This document shows positions 10,925 to 19,259 of a stretch of DNA of 64,000 bases, piece after piece; the stretch's first letter is position 1, and every line of letters begins with the position of its first letter. The stretch is from Saprospiraceae bacterium UBA1994. GTDB lineage: Bacteria; Bacteroidota; Bacteroidia; Chitinophagales; Saprospiraceae. The notes beneath the pieces were generated by a model. The model did no database searches. It had not been told where the DNA came from and saw nothing but the letters and a program-made list of their open reading frames with translations. The position numbers and the translations under genes were made by a program. The stretch is from assembly GCA_002335865.1 (NCBI GenBank), contig DDCY01000033.1:20164-84163 (forward strand). The letters are read 5' to 3'.

Positions 10925-11158
10925 TTAATTATGAATGTCTATCAACTCCTTAAATAAATAATCCAATCCATTTTCCTTGATCACGAAAACATTCTTCAGT
11001 AGATCCCCGAGTTTTCCTTTTGGCCAAGCATCTTTAGTTTGACACCAAATCAAATAACTCTCAGGTATATCACAAATAAGTCTGCCCTTGTACTTGCCAT
11101 AGGGCATCACAGTTGTAATAAGGGCAAGCAGAATTGCTGGATCTGGCTTTAATTCCAT
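10925..11158 (-). CDS. DUF3820 family small protein
   Basis: A 77-aa soluble protein. The core MPYGKYKGRLICDIPESYL followed by W is the hallmark of DUF3820, a small Bacteroidota/Proteobacteria family sometimes labelled as a quorum-regulated virulence factor on weak grounds. The start ATG overlaps the stop of the upstream PhoD-like gene by one base (TAATG), which suggests translational coupling. Function unknown. The neighbours suggest only co-expression with a phosphatase and a transporter. Confidence 0.8.
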   Translation of the reverse strand: MELKPDPAILLALITTVMPYGKYKGRLICDIPESYLIWCQTKDAWPKGKLGDLLKNVFVIKENGLDYLFKELIDIHN

Positions 11159-12228
11159 TACTTATACAATTGATGTTCGTAAATGATATGATTTCCTAGG
11201 CCTCTAATTTCAGCCTTGACATTCGGTGGTACTACTGACCAATCGATTTCCAACTGAGCAAAGTTCTTTTGTCCTGATAATATATTATTAACCCTATACT
11301 GATTAGGCTCACCATTCTGATCTACCTTTTCATAAGAATGTGTCAAACCACTTGAAGTAATATCATAAAGTGGGTAATCCAAGCTATCCAATTGAATACT
11401 AGATATCTCCGCTATATGTCTATCACCGCTTATTAGTATTGCTCTACTAGGTTGAGTTTGATTAAGTAGATTATACAATCTTTGATGAGCCATTGGGAAG
11501 TTAGCCCATTTTTCATAGTTATGCTCTACGGGGACGAATTGAATACCACATCCAATAATATGTATCGCAGCGTCACTATTACTAAGCTCATTTTCTAACC
11601 ATTTCCATTGTGCTTCACCCAATATGTCTCCAGCTTCATTCTTATGGTACCTCTGACCACTTCTAACTATATTATTCTTGAGTTCGTCTCTAAAGTATCT
11701 TCCATCTAACAGTAATATTTTAACCTTCTTTTCCCCTTCCCCAAATGTGTATGACTGATAAGCACCTTCTCTTTTACGCACATCCGCGTCTTTATCAATA
11801 TTCAAAAAATTTACCATTAATTCTTTACTCTCCTTCTTAATCGCAAAATTCTTGTCTCCATCATTTTCACCATAATCATGATCATCCCATATGCCTATAA
11901 CAGCTGTACTACTTAGTAACTTCTGATATTCCAAATTTGCTAATTGTTCATTATATTTTTCTTCTAGTACCTTAGGATTATCACTATCTCCATAAATCAT
12001 ATCTCCTAACCAAATCCAAAGATCCGCTTCATTAGATACTATATATTTCCAAATAGGTTGGGGCTCATCTTCGTCACTACAAGACCCAAAAGCAATACGA
12101 CTCAGAGTTTTCGATGTGTCTACCGATATAACATTCACAGAGTTTACAGATAAGGGTTGATCAGATTCTGTTTTACACCCTAAGAGACCTAGTAATATTG
12201 CGGCAATTATTATTCTTATATCTATCAT
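11158..12228 (-). CDS. PhoD-like metallophosphatase lipoprotein
   Basis: A 356-aa exported phosphoesterase of the alkaline phosphatase D family. It starts with a hydrophobic signal and lipobox LLGC (Cys18), so it is probably lipid-anchored. Metal-site motifs follow in order: FGSCSD near 47, WLGDMIYGD near 72, WDDHDYGENDGD near 113, and SGDRHIAE near 264. The family uses Fe/Ca or two metals to cleave phosphomono- or diesters. It is the first gene of the operon with DUF3820 and the YfcC transporter, which may import something the phosphatase releases. That link is inference. Confidence 0.87.
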   Translation of the reverse strand: MIDIRIIIAAILLGLLGCKTESDQPLSVNSVNVISVDTSKTLSRIAFGSCSDEDEPQPIWKYIVSNEADLWIWLGDMIYGDSDNPKVLEEKYNEQLANLEYQKLLSSTAVIGIWDDHDYGENDGDKNFAIKKESKELMVNFLNIDKDADVRKREGAYQSYTFGEGEKKVKILLLDGRYFRDELKNNIVRSGQRYHKNEAGDILGEAQWKWLENELSNSDAAIHIIGCGIQFVPVEHNYEKWANFPMAHQRLYNLLNQTQPSRAILISGDRHIAEISSIQLDSLDYPLYDITSSGLTHSYEKVDQNGEPNQYRVNNILSGQKNFAQLEIDWSVVPPNVKAEIRGLGNHIIYEHQLYK

Positions 12229-12317
12229 AAGAGATAAATATACATGAAAAAGAAAAAGCTCAGTAAGAAATTATTTAACTGGGTTTAACAAAATTATTTG
12301 AATTGATAGTTAGTCTA

Positions 12318-12800
12318 ACTAAATAGACCAAAATCTAATGTAGCAAAAAGTACTCCGCCTACTAGTGCAAGTGAAATCAACCAATACCCTACATGGATAA
12401 GGTTATATCTCCAGCTTCACTTTTTAAACAAGTTATTTGTTGCAATTCTTGAAAATATAAATAGTAAGACAGTAAGCACTCCTTATAATGCAATAGGTTT
12501 TTAGTCTACAACAATAAAAATTAAGTGTTACGCCAGCTTTATTAAGCTCCACTGCGTACTGAACTTCCGCTAGTCCATCAGTATCTATTTCATTGCTAAT
12601 ATCTGCTGTGTTGATCTTTCGTACTTGCTTTACAAAAAGGTCAAATACAGTAATGCTTTATCCAATCATTTTCTATAGTATATTTTCTGTGTCTTAAGCA
12701 TCCGATGTAACTAGATTGTAAAGACTATCATTTCTCCTAAATCCAGATCTGTCACTTGCACCAATGACTATATATCTAAATACCTATAATTCATTTGTTA
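12318..12800 (-). pseudogene. Decayed minus-strand gene remnants
   Basis: Two open stretches without start codons lie on the minus strand. The first, 12657-12436 (74 codons between stops), reads with normal protein character, including ITVFDLFVKQVRKINTADI and DTDGLAEVQYAVELNKAGV. The second, 12416-12318 (33 codons), reads as one membrane segment, HVGYWLISLALVGGVLFAT, then a stop. Further right the same strand gives short pieces such as VIGASDRSGFRRND interrupted by stops. This looks like a gene or genes broken by stops and frameshifts. I do not recognise the parent family. Short open stretches can occur by chance in AT-rich DNA, though their composition makes chance less likely. Confidence 0.35.
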
Positions 12801-12980
12801 TGGAAGGATTTCCTAAGATTACCAGCATAAACGTTAGCCATTATCAAGTTTATTACATAAACAGAAGACAGGTGTGGTTGCAGTTCCTATAGTCACGAAC
12901 ACACAAAGTAGTAAGTAGTGAGATAACTGCTTCATTGCATTAACTGTCAATTGCATTGTTCCTTATAATAATTAAAAAAT

Positions 12981-13010
12981 GAGCATTCCCACTCAAACAT
13001 GGGTATGCTC
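12981..13010 (-). terminator. Rho-independent terminator of the BioD-like gene
   Basis: The arms GAGCATTCCC and GGGTATGCTC pair with one mismatch around a 10-base loop. On the minus strand the stem is followed directly by ATTTTTTAAT, a T-rich tail. It lies about 75 bases past the stop of the minus-strand gene at 13084. Confidence 0.75.
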
Positions 13011-13083
13011 CCTAGAATAAACTATTGCAATAAACGCTGTACTTTAGTAAAAAAATAAAAAGTGCAATATTAATTTTTTTCAT

Positions 13084-14181
13084 CTACGGTACTTCTATTA
13101 GAAGCTTCTCTAGATTTACATTATCGTCTATTAGTCGTATTGCTTTGTAAATTTTCCATGCTGTAGATCTGTTGATTTTAACTTCTATATTACTTATTTT
13201 AATTACCGAACCATAAGTATCGAGATCTGTCCGTATCAGAGGAATCTTGAATTCTTCAATATAATTAAGGGTCGAGAAATCAATAACTCCTTGTCCAGTA
13301 GCTACTATTCCAGATAGTGGCGAATGAGTAAATCCTACACTAACACTAATGGACTTGATTTTATTGATGGCATCATTAAGCGCTCTAGTACTCACAACTA
13401 AAAGCAAATCCTCAGAACTCCTTAACTCTTTCAGATCTATTAGTGATCCAGCAAGTATATTCTCTATCTTGTTATCTGCCTGATCTACATTATAGGTAAT
13501 TGTACCTTCCACTGAATGAGCTATAGTTTTGATAAGTGGATAGGCAAGCGTCTTATCATATGGTAGTATTCCTAGCAAGGGCAGGCCTTTCTTGTCCAAC
13601 CATTTTTTAACGTATTTTCTTACTTTGTTCGCCTTCTCTGGTATTACTTTATTAATAATTACACCTATAATAGGTACTTCTTGTTCTCTAAATAGTGATG
13701 CGCTGAGATTGAGCAGATCTATCGTATTTCCGATTCCACCTTCCACTATGATAACTACTCCAGCATTAAGTAATTTGGCTACACGAGCATTAGAAAGATC
13801 CGCCACACTTCCTACTCCTGGATGTCCAGTACCTTCGTATATGACTATATCATTAGTCACAGATAGTACTTTCTCAGCGTTGAGTATCTTCTCATCTAGG
13901 GGGTATTTTTCTGGATTATCCAAGTAAACCTCTGTAGCGCCTTTGCCCAATATTACAGGACTATGTATCTCTGGTATCATTTCAAAATTGATAAGATCAG
14001 CAAATAAGATAGTATCCTTGTCAACTCTCAAATTTTGTATATCAAGAAACTTCTGCCCTACTGGCTTACAGTATCCCACTTTGAGGCCTTTTTTCATAAA
14101 AGCCGAAACTATCCCCAAAGTAGATGTAGTCTTTCCTATATGCTGACTAGTCGCTGCTACATATATATTTTTATACTTCAT
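13084..14181 (-). CDS. BioD-like P-loop ATPase with DRTGG domain
   Basis: A 365-aa cytosolic protein with the architecture of the N-terminal part of long phosphotransacetylases. A dethiobiotin-synthetase-like P-loop domain has the Walker A variant AATSQHIGKTTS at residues 9-20 and EGTGHPGVGSVADLSNARVA near 115-134. A C-terminal DRTGG-type domain follows. No phosphotransacetylase catalytic domain follows, so it is the free-standing form, probably regulatory or a nucleotide/metabolite sensor. True BioD is about 220 aa, so this is not a biotin enzyme. It is divergent from the Crp/Fnr gene at 14403 and has its own terminator. Confidence 0.78.
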   Translation of the reverse strand: MKYKNIYVAATSQHIGKTTSTLGIVSAFMKKGLKVGYCKPVGQKFLDIQNLRVDKDTILFADLINFEMIPEIHSPVILGKGATEVYLDNPEKYPLDEKILNAEKVLSVTNDIVIYEGTGHPGVGSVADLSNARVAKLLNAGVVIIVEGGIGNTIDLLNLSASLFREQEVPIIGVIINKVIPEKANKVRKYVKKWLDKKGLPLLGILPYDKTLAYPLIKTIAHSVEGTITYNVDQADNKIENILAGSLIDLKELRSSEDLLLVVSTRALNDAINKIKSISVSVGFTHSPLSGIVATGQGVIDFSTLNYIEEFKIPLIRTDLDTYGSVIKISNIEVKINRSTAWKIYKAIRLIDDNVNLEKLLIEVP

Positions 14182-14402
14182 AGTCTCAATATCGCAATTC
14201 CGAATCGATAAAAGCTTGGTGTTATGAAAAAAATGAAAAAATTTTTTTTTAATAGGGGAAGTCGCTTACAGAATCATTTAACATACACCTAGTGTATTTA
14301 AAGATTTCAGTATTCCAAATCGATCTTGATGCACTCATATTACTAGTGTGAGCAATACTCAATTTACAAAGTAGCCAAATACTTAATCAAAAATTTAATC
14401 TT

Positions 14403-15095
14403 ATGAACCATTCATCAAAATTCCTCATGCTGAAGGATATAAATATCCTTAAGACGCTATCAGAAGCACAAATCAACGAGCTAGCGAAAAGATGTACGAT
14501 GGAAAAGGTACATAAAAAGAACAAAATATACTGTTCTGGACAAACAATCGACTATGTATATTTAGTAAACAAAGGGAGCATAAAACTGGGTATGGTAGCT
14601 GAGTGCGATAAAATTCTAATCAAGGATATTGTATACGATCATGAACTTTTTGGTGAGAATATCTTCGCTAAAAACGTGGTGAGAAAGGACTTCTCAGAAG
14701 CTATGTCTGATACTATAATATTTAAAATTCCAACTGCATTATTTAAAGAATTGGTAGAAACCAATTCTGAATTTGCTAATGCTGTGATGACAGTAATTAT
14801 TGAAAGGATTCGAAACTTAGAGCAACGAATGCAAAACTTTGTATTTATGAAGGCTAAAGCACGTATAGTTGACTTCATACGTAAGACTGGAAATCGCAAG
14901 GGTATCAAAATAGGAGTAGATGAGATACTTATTAATCATGGCATGTCTCACAAAGACATAGCTTACCTTACTGATACTAGCAGACAGACCGTAGCAAGAG
15001 TCTTAGGTGAACTCAAAAAAGACAATTTGATTCATTTTTCCCCACGTAAGCCGAGTAAGATATTAATTAGACACAGCTTTCAATTAGCATTGTAA
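14403..15095 (+). CDS. Crp/Fnr family transcriptional regulator (first copy)
   Basis: A 230-aa protein with an N-terminal cyclic-nucleotide-binding-like beta-roll (about residues 15-120), a long dimer helix near 125-150, and a C-terminal helix-turn-helix with SHKDIAYLTDTSRQTVARVL near 180-199. There is no N-terminal cysteine cluster of the Fnr iron-sulfur type, and the cAMP-contact motif is not evident, so the ligand is unknown. It is divergent from the BioD-like gene across about 220 bases. A second member lies at 28266-28952. Confidence 0.9.
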   Translation: MNHSSKFLMLKDINILKTLSEAQINELAKRCTMEKVHKKNKIYCSGQTIDYVYLVNKGSIKLGMVAECDKILIKDIVYDHELFGENIFAKNVVRKDFSEAMSDTIIFKIPTALFKELVETNSEFANAVMTVIIERIRNLEQRMQNFVFMKAKARIVDFIRKTGNRKGIKIGVDEILINHGMSHKDIAYLTDTSRQTVARVLGELKKDNLIHFSPRKPSKILIRHSFQLAL

Positions 15096-15329
15096 ATAGT
15101 ATAGCAAAACAACAAATCATACTTCGTTAACATTATCTTTTTTCCTGATAAAGGTACATCTTATAACAAATAAGAAGATCAATCTACACCTTGATAATTA
15201 ATAATTTTCAACTCAATCATAAAGGCCTTTTTGGTTACTAAGATTGATTGAATTTTGAATTCATAGGATTAAAGCATAGCCTCGAAAATGTTACAATAAT
15301 TTACTAAGCAATAGCCTTGAAAAATAAAA

Positions 15330-15349
15330 AGCCACTCAATCGAGAGGCT
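15330..15349 (-). terminator. Terminator after the 475-aa TPR gene
   Basis: AGCCACTC and GAGAGGCT form an 8-bp stem with one mismatch and an AATC loop. On the minus strand it is followed by TTTTTATTTT. It sits about 30 bases after the stop at 15380. Confidence 0.7.
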
Positions 15350-15379
15350 CCCTATAAATTTATCTAAATTTTTAAATCC

Positions 15380-16807
15380 TTAATTAGAGAATCTAACTTT
15401 TACTGTTTCTCCAATCCAACATCCAACACTAGCCGCATGTCCTACTTTTATACCTCTCATAAATCCATCATTTTTATCAGGCATAGATGCTCTGTATTTA
15501 GATAGTCTACTGTTGGCATCCTTTGCTTGCTCTGAATCTATTGATTTGGCGTAGTTATACTTATCCATAGCTGCTAAAATAGCTAGTCTTTGATTCCATG
15601 AGTCTCCACAACTACGTGCTGTAGAGCCATACATATCGCCAATCAACATAAATGGTCTCCCCCATCCAGGTCTTAGTTTAGCCGCTTCTCTAGCAGTTGC
15701 TCTAGCTTTACTATATTGCTTCAATTTTCGAAATTCTATAGAGGCTAATGAAAATAAATACCCTGCTTTTTTAGAAGGGTCTACTTCTCCATCAGCTGCT
15801 TCTTGATATTTAAGGGCAGCACTTTTGAAATCTCCTTGATCGTACAGCCTTTTAGCCGCTACATTAGGATTATTTTCCTCGAAATCAGCTTGAATCTTAG
15901 CATTCTCAACTGCGGCATATTTCTTCCACTTAGTGTCCAACTCATCAAAGAATACATCGCCAGAACCACACCCTTGCCCCTTTAATATAGCAAGTGTTTG
16001 TTTGATTACCTCAAAATTATCTGGATCTGCATCATATTCCGGACGTAGCTTGGCTTTAAAGAATTCACAGTCAAATATATATCTCTCGATTTTGGAGAAT
16101 GTAGAATTCATTGATTGTTTAGCTTGTTGATAGCTATCACTTAATCTATCACCTTTGGCTATGTTCAAATCAGCGACGGCATTTAATCTCTCATAAATCG
16201 CTCTTGCTTCTTCCTTAGTCATTAATTCGTTCTCAAAGTTATATACTACAATGTTGGCATATGGAGCGAATACAATGTACTCTAAATCGTCTCCACTATT
16301 TTCAACAGCTCCTGAAAGTTGTTCTATTGTTTTAGAGTATGGAGTATTAAGAATATAAAACATATCATAGGCTAGCCTACCTTGTAAATATCCAATTCTC
16401 TTGGTGTAGCAATCCTTTTGACCATGACATTTTAGAGTGATACCGCCAGAGCTTAGACAATTAACAGCTTCTTCTTGTAATTTGAGAATCCTATCTATAT
16501 ATTCCTTCTTTTTCGCAGCGTCTGTTTCGTTCTTCCATCTATTCAGATATAGTTTAATTCCATCTGTATAATGAAAATCTCTCTTACCATCGGCAGCAGG
16601 AGCTATACTATACGCCTTTTCCCAGTTTTCAAATGCCATTTGGTAATCCTTAGTCTTAAGTGCTTGTCTATATATAGTGTGTGCATCCTCTGCTTCACCT
16701 TTTTGAGCACTTCCTTCCCAATTATCACATTGTGCTGATAAATTGATAGATAAGGTTAACATAATCAACCCAGGAAGTAATTTGAATAGTAATTTTGATC
16801 TCTTCAT
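15380..16807 (-). CDS. Secreted TPR-repeat protein
   Basis: A 475-aa protein with a Sec signal peptide (KRSKLL, hydrophobic core, cleavage near SINLSAQ at about residue 25). The mature part is mostly alpha-helical with degenerate tetratricopeptide repeats. The clearest lie near 320-400, where GDFKSAALKYQEAA and QYSKARATAREAAKLRPGWG resemble TPR helices. Several cysteines (CDNW, CHGQKDCYTKR, CGSG, CGDSW) suggest periplasmic disulfides. It is a Bacteroidota-type protein of unknown role, monocistronic with its own terminator. Confidence 0.72.
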   Translation of the reverse strand: MKRSKLLFKLLPGLIMLTLSINLSAQCDNWEGSAQKGEAEDAHTIYRQALKTKDYQMAFENWEKAYSIAPAADGKRDFHYTDGIKLYLNRWKNETDAAKKKEYIDRILKLQEEAVNCLSSGGITLKCHGQKDCYTKRIGYLQGRLAYDMFYILNTPYSKTIEQLSGAVENSGDDLEYIVFAPYANIVVYNFENELMTKEEARAIYERLNAVADLNIAKGDRLSDSYQQAKQSMNSTFSKIERYIFDCEFFKAKLRPEYDADPDNFEVIKQTLAILKGQGCGSGDVFFDELDTKWKKYAAVENAKIQADFEENNPNVAAKRLYDQGDFKSAALKYQEAADGEVDPSKKAGYLFSLASIEFRKLKQYSKARATAREAAKLRPGWGRPFMLIGDMYGSTARSCGDSWNQRLAILAAMDKYNYAKSIDSEQAKDANSRLSKYRASMPDKNDGFMRGIKVGHAASVGCWIGETVKVRFSN

Positions 16808-17061
16808 AATTCGCCAGTTTAAAATTTTCTTGTTGTAAGGTTCAGTTAGTTCTCCTAATATTTAAATTGATTAACGATAAATCTATCTGGACAGTTATAA
16901 GCTTTCGTGTACTTAAGATTTTCATAACTATTTTATTAATTAATTCAAAAAGTAATGATCTCATTAGATCACATACTACATTCCCCTATATTTCTATACA
17001 AATTTGGTCATCAACAAAATGCATGAAAGCACCATCAAACATGTATTGAAGCGCAAAAACA

Positions 17062-18408
17062 TTAATTATACTTTCTCTTTACAAACCATTCATCATCATT
17101 AAACGTAAATCCTAATGTGAATCGGAAATAATTCTCTTGTATTGATGTATTCATACCGCTGCGACCTATATCTATGCCTAAATTAGCATGTGATACTTTT
17201 CTTTGAAAAATAAATGGTAAGCCCATACCGAAAGTTAAACCTTGGGATTTGATTTGTTCTCCACCAATTAATCTAGGGTCTGATCTATTGTATGCTCCAT
17301 ACCTGTAATATACTCTCTTCCAAAAACTTGTAAACGACTTATAGTTTGGTCTTACATAACCACCAATAGCTATTGAGTTTGTGTTTTCTAACGTGCCAAG
17401 TGTTTCATTATTACCATCATTAAAATAGTTAGACCAGCTAGTAGCATTATAGTCGGCACCGATAGACCATTTTTCACCACTTGTATAATGAATTCCCAGA
17501 CCTACAGATCCTGGCAATTTTCCTTTTCCCGGTTGCCCTCTAATAGAAGTTATTGACGTATCTATAGTAGATGCGGCAAGTCCTGCAAAGAATACTCCAA
17601 GATTTTGGATATTAGACTCAGTAGAGAAGCTTGTAGCAGAATTAAAAGTAAGACCTATATTAAGAGTTTTAGAAGTAGATCCATTCGAATCCTCCATTTC
17701 TTTTTTGTTCAATACTTTAGAATATATCAGACCGATATCATACAAAAAACCTTTAAGGTTGTAATCTGTGGAAAATCGATTTTGCCTCGCAAGTCCAATT
17801 TCATTGAAATCTATACTTCTATTGTATGTAATCTTGCCAAAAAGATAACCTAGATTAGCGCCAAATGCAAAGTCTTTGTACTTGATTGAGTTTCCCCAAA
17901 GAAATTTATACGTTCCTCCTTGTCCGGTATAGGTTCTCTGAAAAGTCCCCAAGCTATCAATAGACGTATCATCGGTATAAAGGTCATAAGATACCGTTGA
18001 ATATGGCTTCAAGGTAAATGTCATACCTATGCTGATATCTTTCTGCTCTCTGTCTAATAATTGATTGAGAGGATTATACAATGGAAATCCGAGAGACAAG
18101 TACTCAAGATTACCAGTCCATTGTGACGCAGATTGATCTTCGGTCTTCAGGGTACCATTCTTAGCATAAATTCCCATGTCAAAGGCAGTGGTCCTAAGAA
18201 AACTGTAAGATGCTGGATTTTTAATATTGATTTGGAATGCATCTGTATATGCATTACCAAGACTTCCCATCTGTTTGAGATGCTGAAATGCATCATCTGA
18301 GAGATCACCTATCCCAAATCGAGAGTAAGGAGAATTATCTCCCGTTTGCGCCATCAATGTGAAAGTGCAGCATACACACAGTATGATATATAGAATTTTA
18401 TTCTTCAT
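17062..18408 (-). CDS. Outer-membrane beta-barrel-like protein next to coaX
   Basis: A 448-aa exported protein with a signal peptide ending near LMAQ (residue 21) and the conserved start NSPYSRFGIGDL. This marks a Bacteroidota family found beside coaX and annotated as hypothetical or outer-membrane protein. The rest is rich in alternating aromatic/polar strands and ends with a short beta strand, FRFTLGFTFNDDEW near the C-terminus, as expected for a 12-16-strand FadL-like barrel. Its start overlaps the coaX stop by 11 bases, so the two are co-translated. Ligand unknown. Confidence 0.7.
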   Translation of the reverse strand: MKNKILYIILCVCCTFTLMAQTGDNSPYSRFGIGDLSDDAFQHLKQMGSLGNAYTDAFQINIKNPASYSFLRTTAFDMGIYAKNGTLKTEDQSASQWTGNLEYLSLGFPLYNPLNQLLDREQKDISIGMTFTLKPYSTVSYDLYTDDTSIDSLGTFQRTYTGQGGTYKFLWGNSIKYKDFAFGANLGYLFGKITYNRSIDFNEIGLARQNRFSTDYNLKGFLYDIGLIYSKVLNKKEMEDSNGSTSKTLNIGLTFNSATSFSTESNIQNLGVFFAGLAASTIDTSITSIRGQPGKGKLPGSVGLGIHYTSGEKWSIGADYNATSWSNYFNDGNNETLGTLENTNSIAIGGYVRPNYKSFTSFWKRVYYRYGAYNRSDPRLIGGEQIKSQGLTFGMGLPFIFQRKVSHANLGIDIGRSGMNTSIQENYFRFTLGFTFNDDEWFVKRKYN

Positions 18409-19120
18409 TATACTTTAATATTTCATGCAGTCCAATAAGGACTATGTTTGGGGCTACAAATATCTTAGAATTTAGCTTACTACCAAAGATCTCTGCATCT
18501 CCACCAGTTAAGATTACGTTAAGTGGTGTAAATAAAGCATTCATGCAGTGTATAAACGATTCTATTTCGAAGATTGTACCCCAAAAAGCACCATTTTGTA
18601 GAGCAGAAGTCGTGTCTTTTCCAATCGGATCGTCATTATATTGCCTAACAGGCAGTGAAAGCTTGCTTGTAAAGTGGTTCATAGCCTTCAGTTTCATATC
18701 TACTCCAGGACTAATATTGCCTCCTTGATAGGTTCCATTTTTGTCGACCAGGTCGAATGTATTGCATGTTCCCAGATCGATGATAACACAATTTTGCTTT
18801 GGATATTGGACATAGGCACCTACCATTGCAGCCAATCTATCTCTACCGAGGGTCTCAGGAGTTCTATATAGATTTTTGATAGGAATAGCAGTATTATGAT
18901 CCAAGATGATCATGTCATACCTCCTCTGGATAGCAGTGATTATTCGTTTGTCTATTACTCTAGTGGAGGAAAGTATTGCTCTAGAGAAGAGAAATTTCTT
19001 GTAGAGCTTATCTACATTACCCACGAGTAGCTTATGATGGCGTTCCTTATACACGATCTCGCCATCATGAAAGATTGCGAGCTTAGCGAAACTATTTCCT
19101 ATATCGATAGTGAGGTACAT
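18398..19120 (-). CDS. coaX: Type III pantothenate kinase
   Basis: Catalyses the first step of CoA synthesis, phosphorylating pantothenate with ATP. At 240 aa it has the ASKHA fold with the phosphate-1 motif DIGNSFAKLA near residue 5, PETLGRDRLAAMVGA near 91-105 (the GRDR pantothenate/phosphate motif) and IDLGTCNTFD with GGNISPGVDM further on. It is a typical CoaX, feedback-insensitive in characterised members. It overlaps the downstream barrel protein by 11 bases and starts one base after a 28-codon membrane ORF (TAG-T-ATG). Confidence 0.95.
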   Translation of the reverse strand: MYLTIDIGNSFAKLAIFHDGEIVYKERHHKLLVGNVDKLYKKFLFSRAILSSTRVIDKRIITAIQRRYDMIILDHNTAIPIKNLYRTPETLGRDRLAAMVGAYVQYPKQNCVIIDLGTCNTFDLVDKNGTYQGGNISPGVDMKLKAMNHFTSKLSLPVRQYNDDPIGKDTTSALQNGAFWGTIFEIESFIHCMNALFTPLNVILTGGDAEIFGSKLNSKIFVAPNIVLIGLHEILKYNEE

Positions 19121-19121
19121 A

Positions 19122-19208
19122 CTACATCAAAATAAACGATACTAATGCTAATCCGAGTAGAATTAAAACCAACCACATCTGACTTCTAATTTTTCCGATC
19201 ATTCCCAT
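19122..19208 (-). CDS. 28-aa membrane ORF resembling a truncated PpiD/SurA-like N-terminus
   Basis: A 28-codon ORF begins MGMIGKIR and continues into one hydrophobic helix containing LVLILLGLALVSFIL before TAG at 19122-19124. The coaX ATG starts one base later, so the two could be translationally coupled. The arrangement (short basic KIR motif, then one helix with GLAL.SFIL) matches the membrane anchor of Bacteroidota PpiD-type peptidyl-prolyl isomerases, which I recall often lie near coaX in this phylum. No periplasmic isomerase domain follows. It may be a relic or a real small membrane protein. Start chosen as the first ATG; the second ATG (codon 3) is also possible. Confidence 0.45.
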   Translation of the reverse strand: MGMIGKIRSQMWLVLILLGLALVSFILM

Positions 19209-19259
19209 GATATATAATTTATAAATTGAATGAATTATTAAGTTTAAAATGCAACCGTT

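Larger units (their letters stand above)
12229..13083. other. Gene-free region with relic coding sequence
   Basis: These 855 bases contain no intact gene. The left two thirds hold decayed minus-strand coding sequence (listed separately). The right end carries the terminator of the BioD-like gene. Base composition is like the surroundings. Confidence 0.6.
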
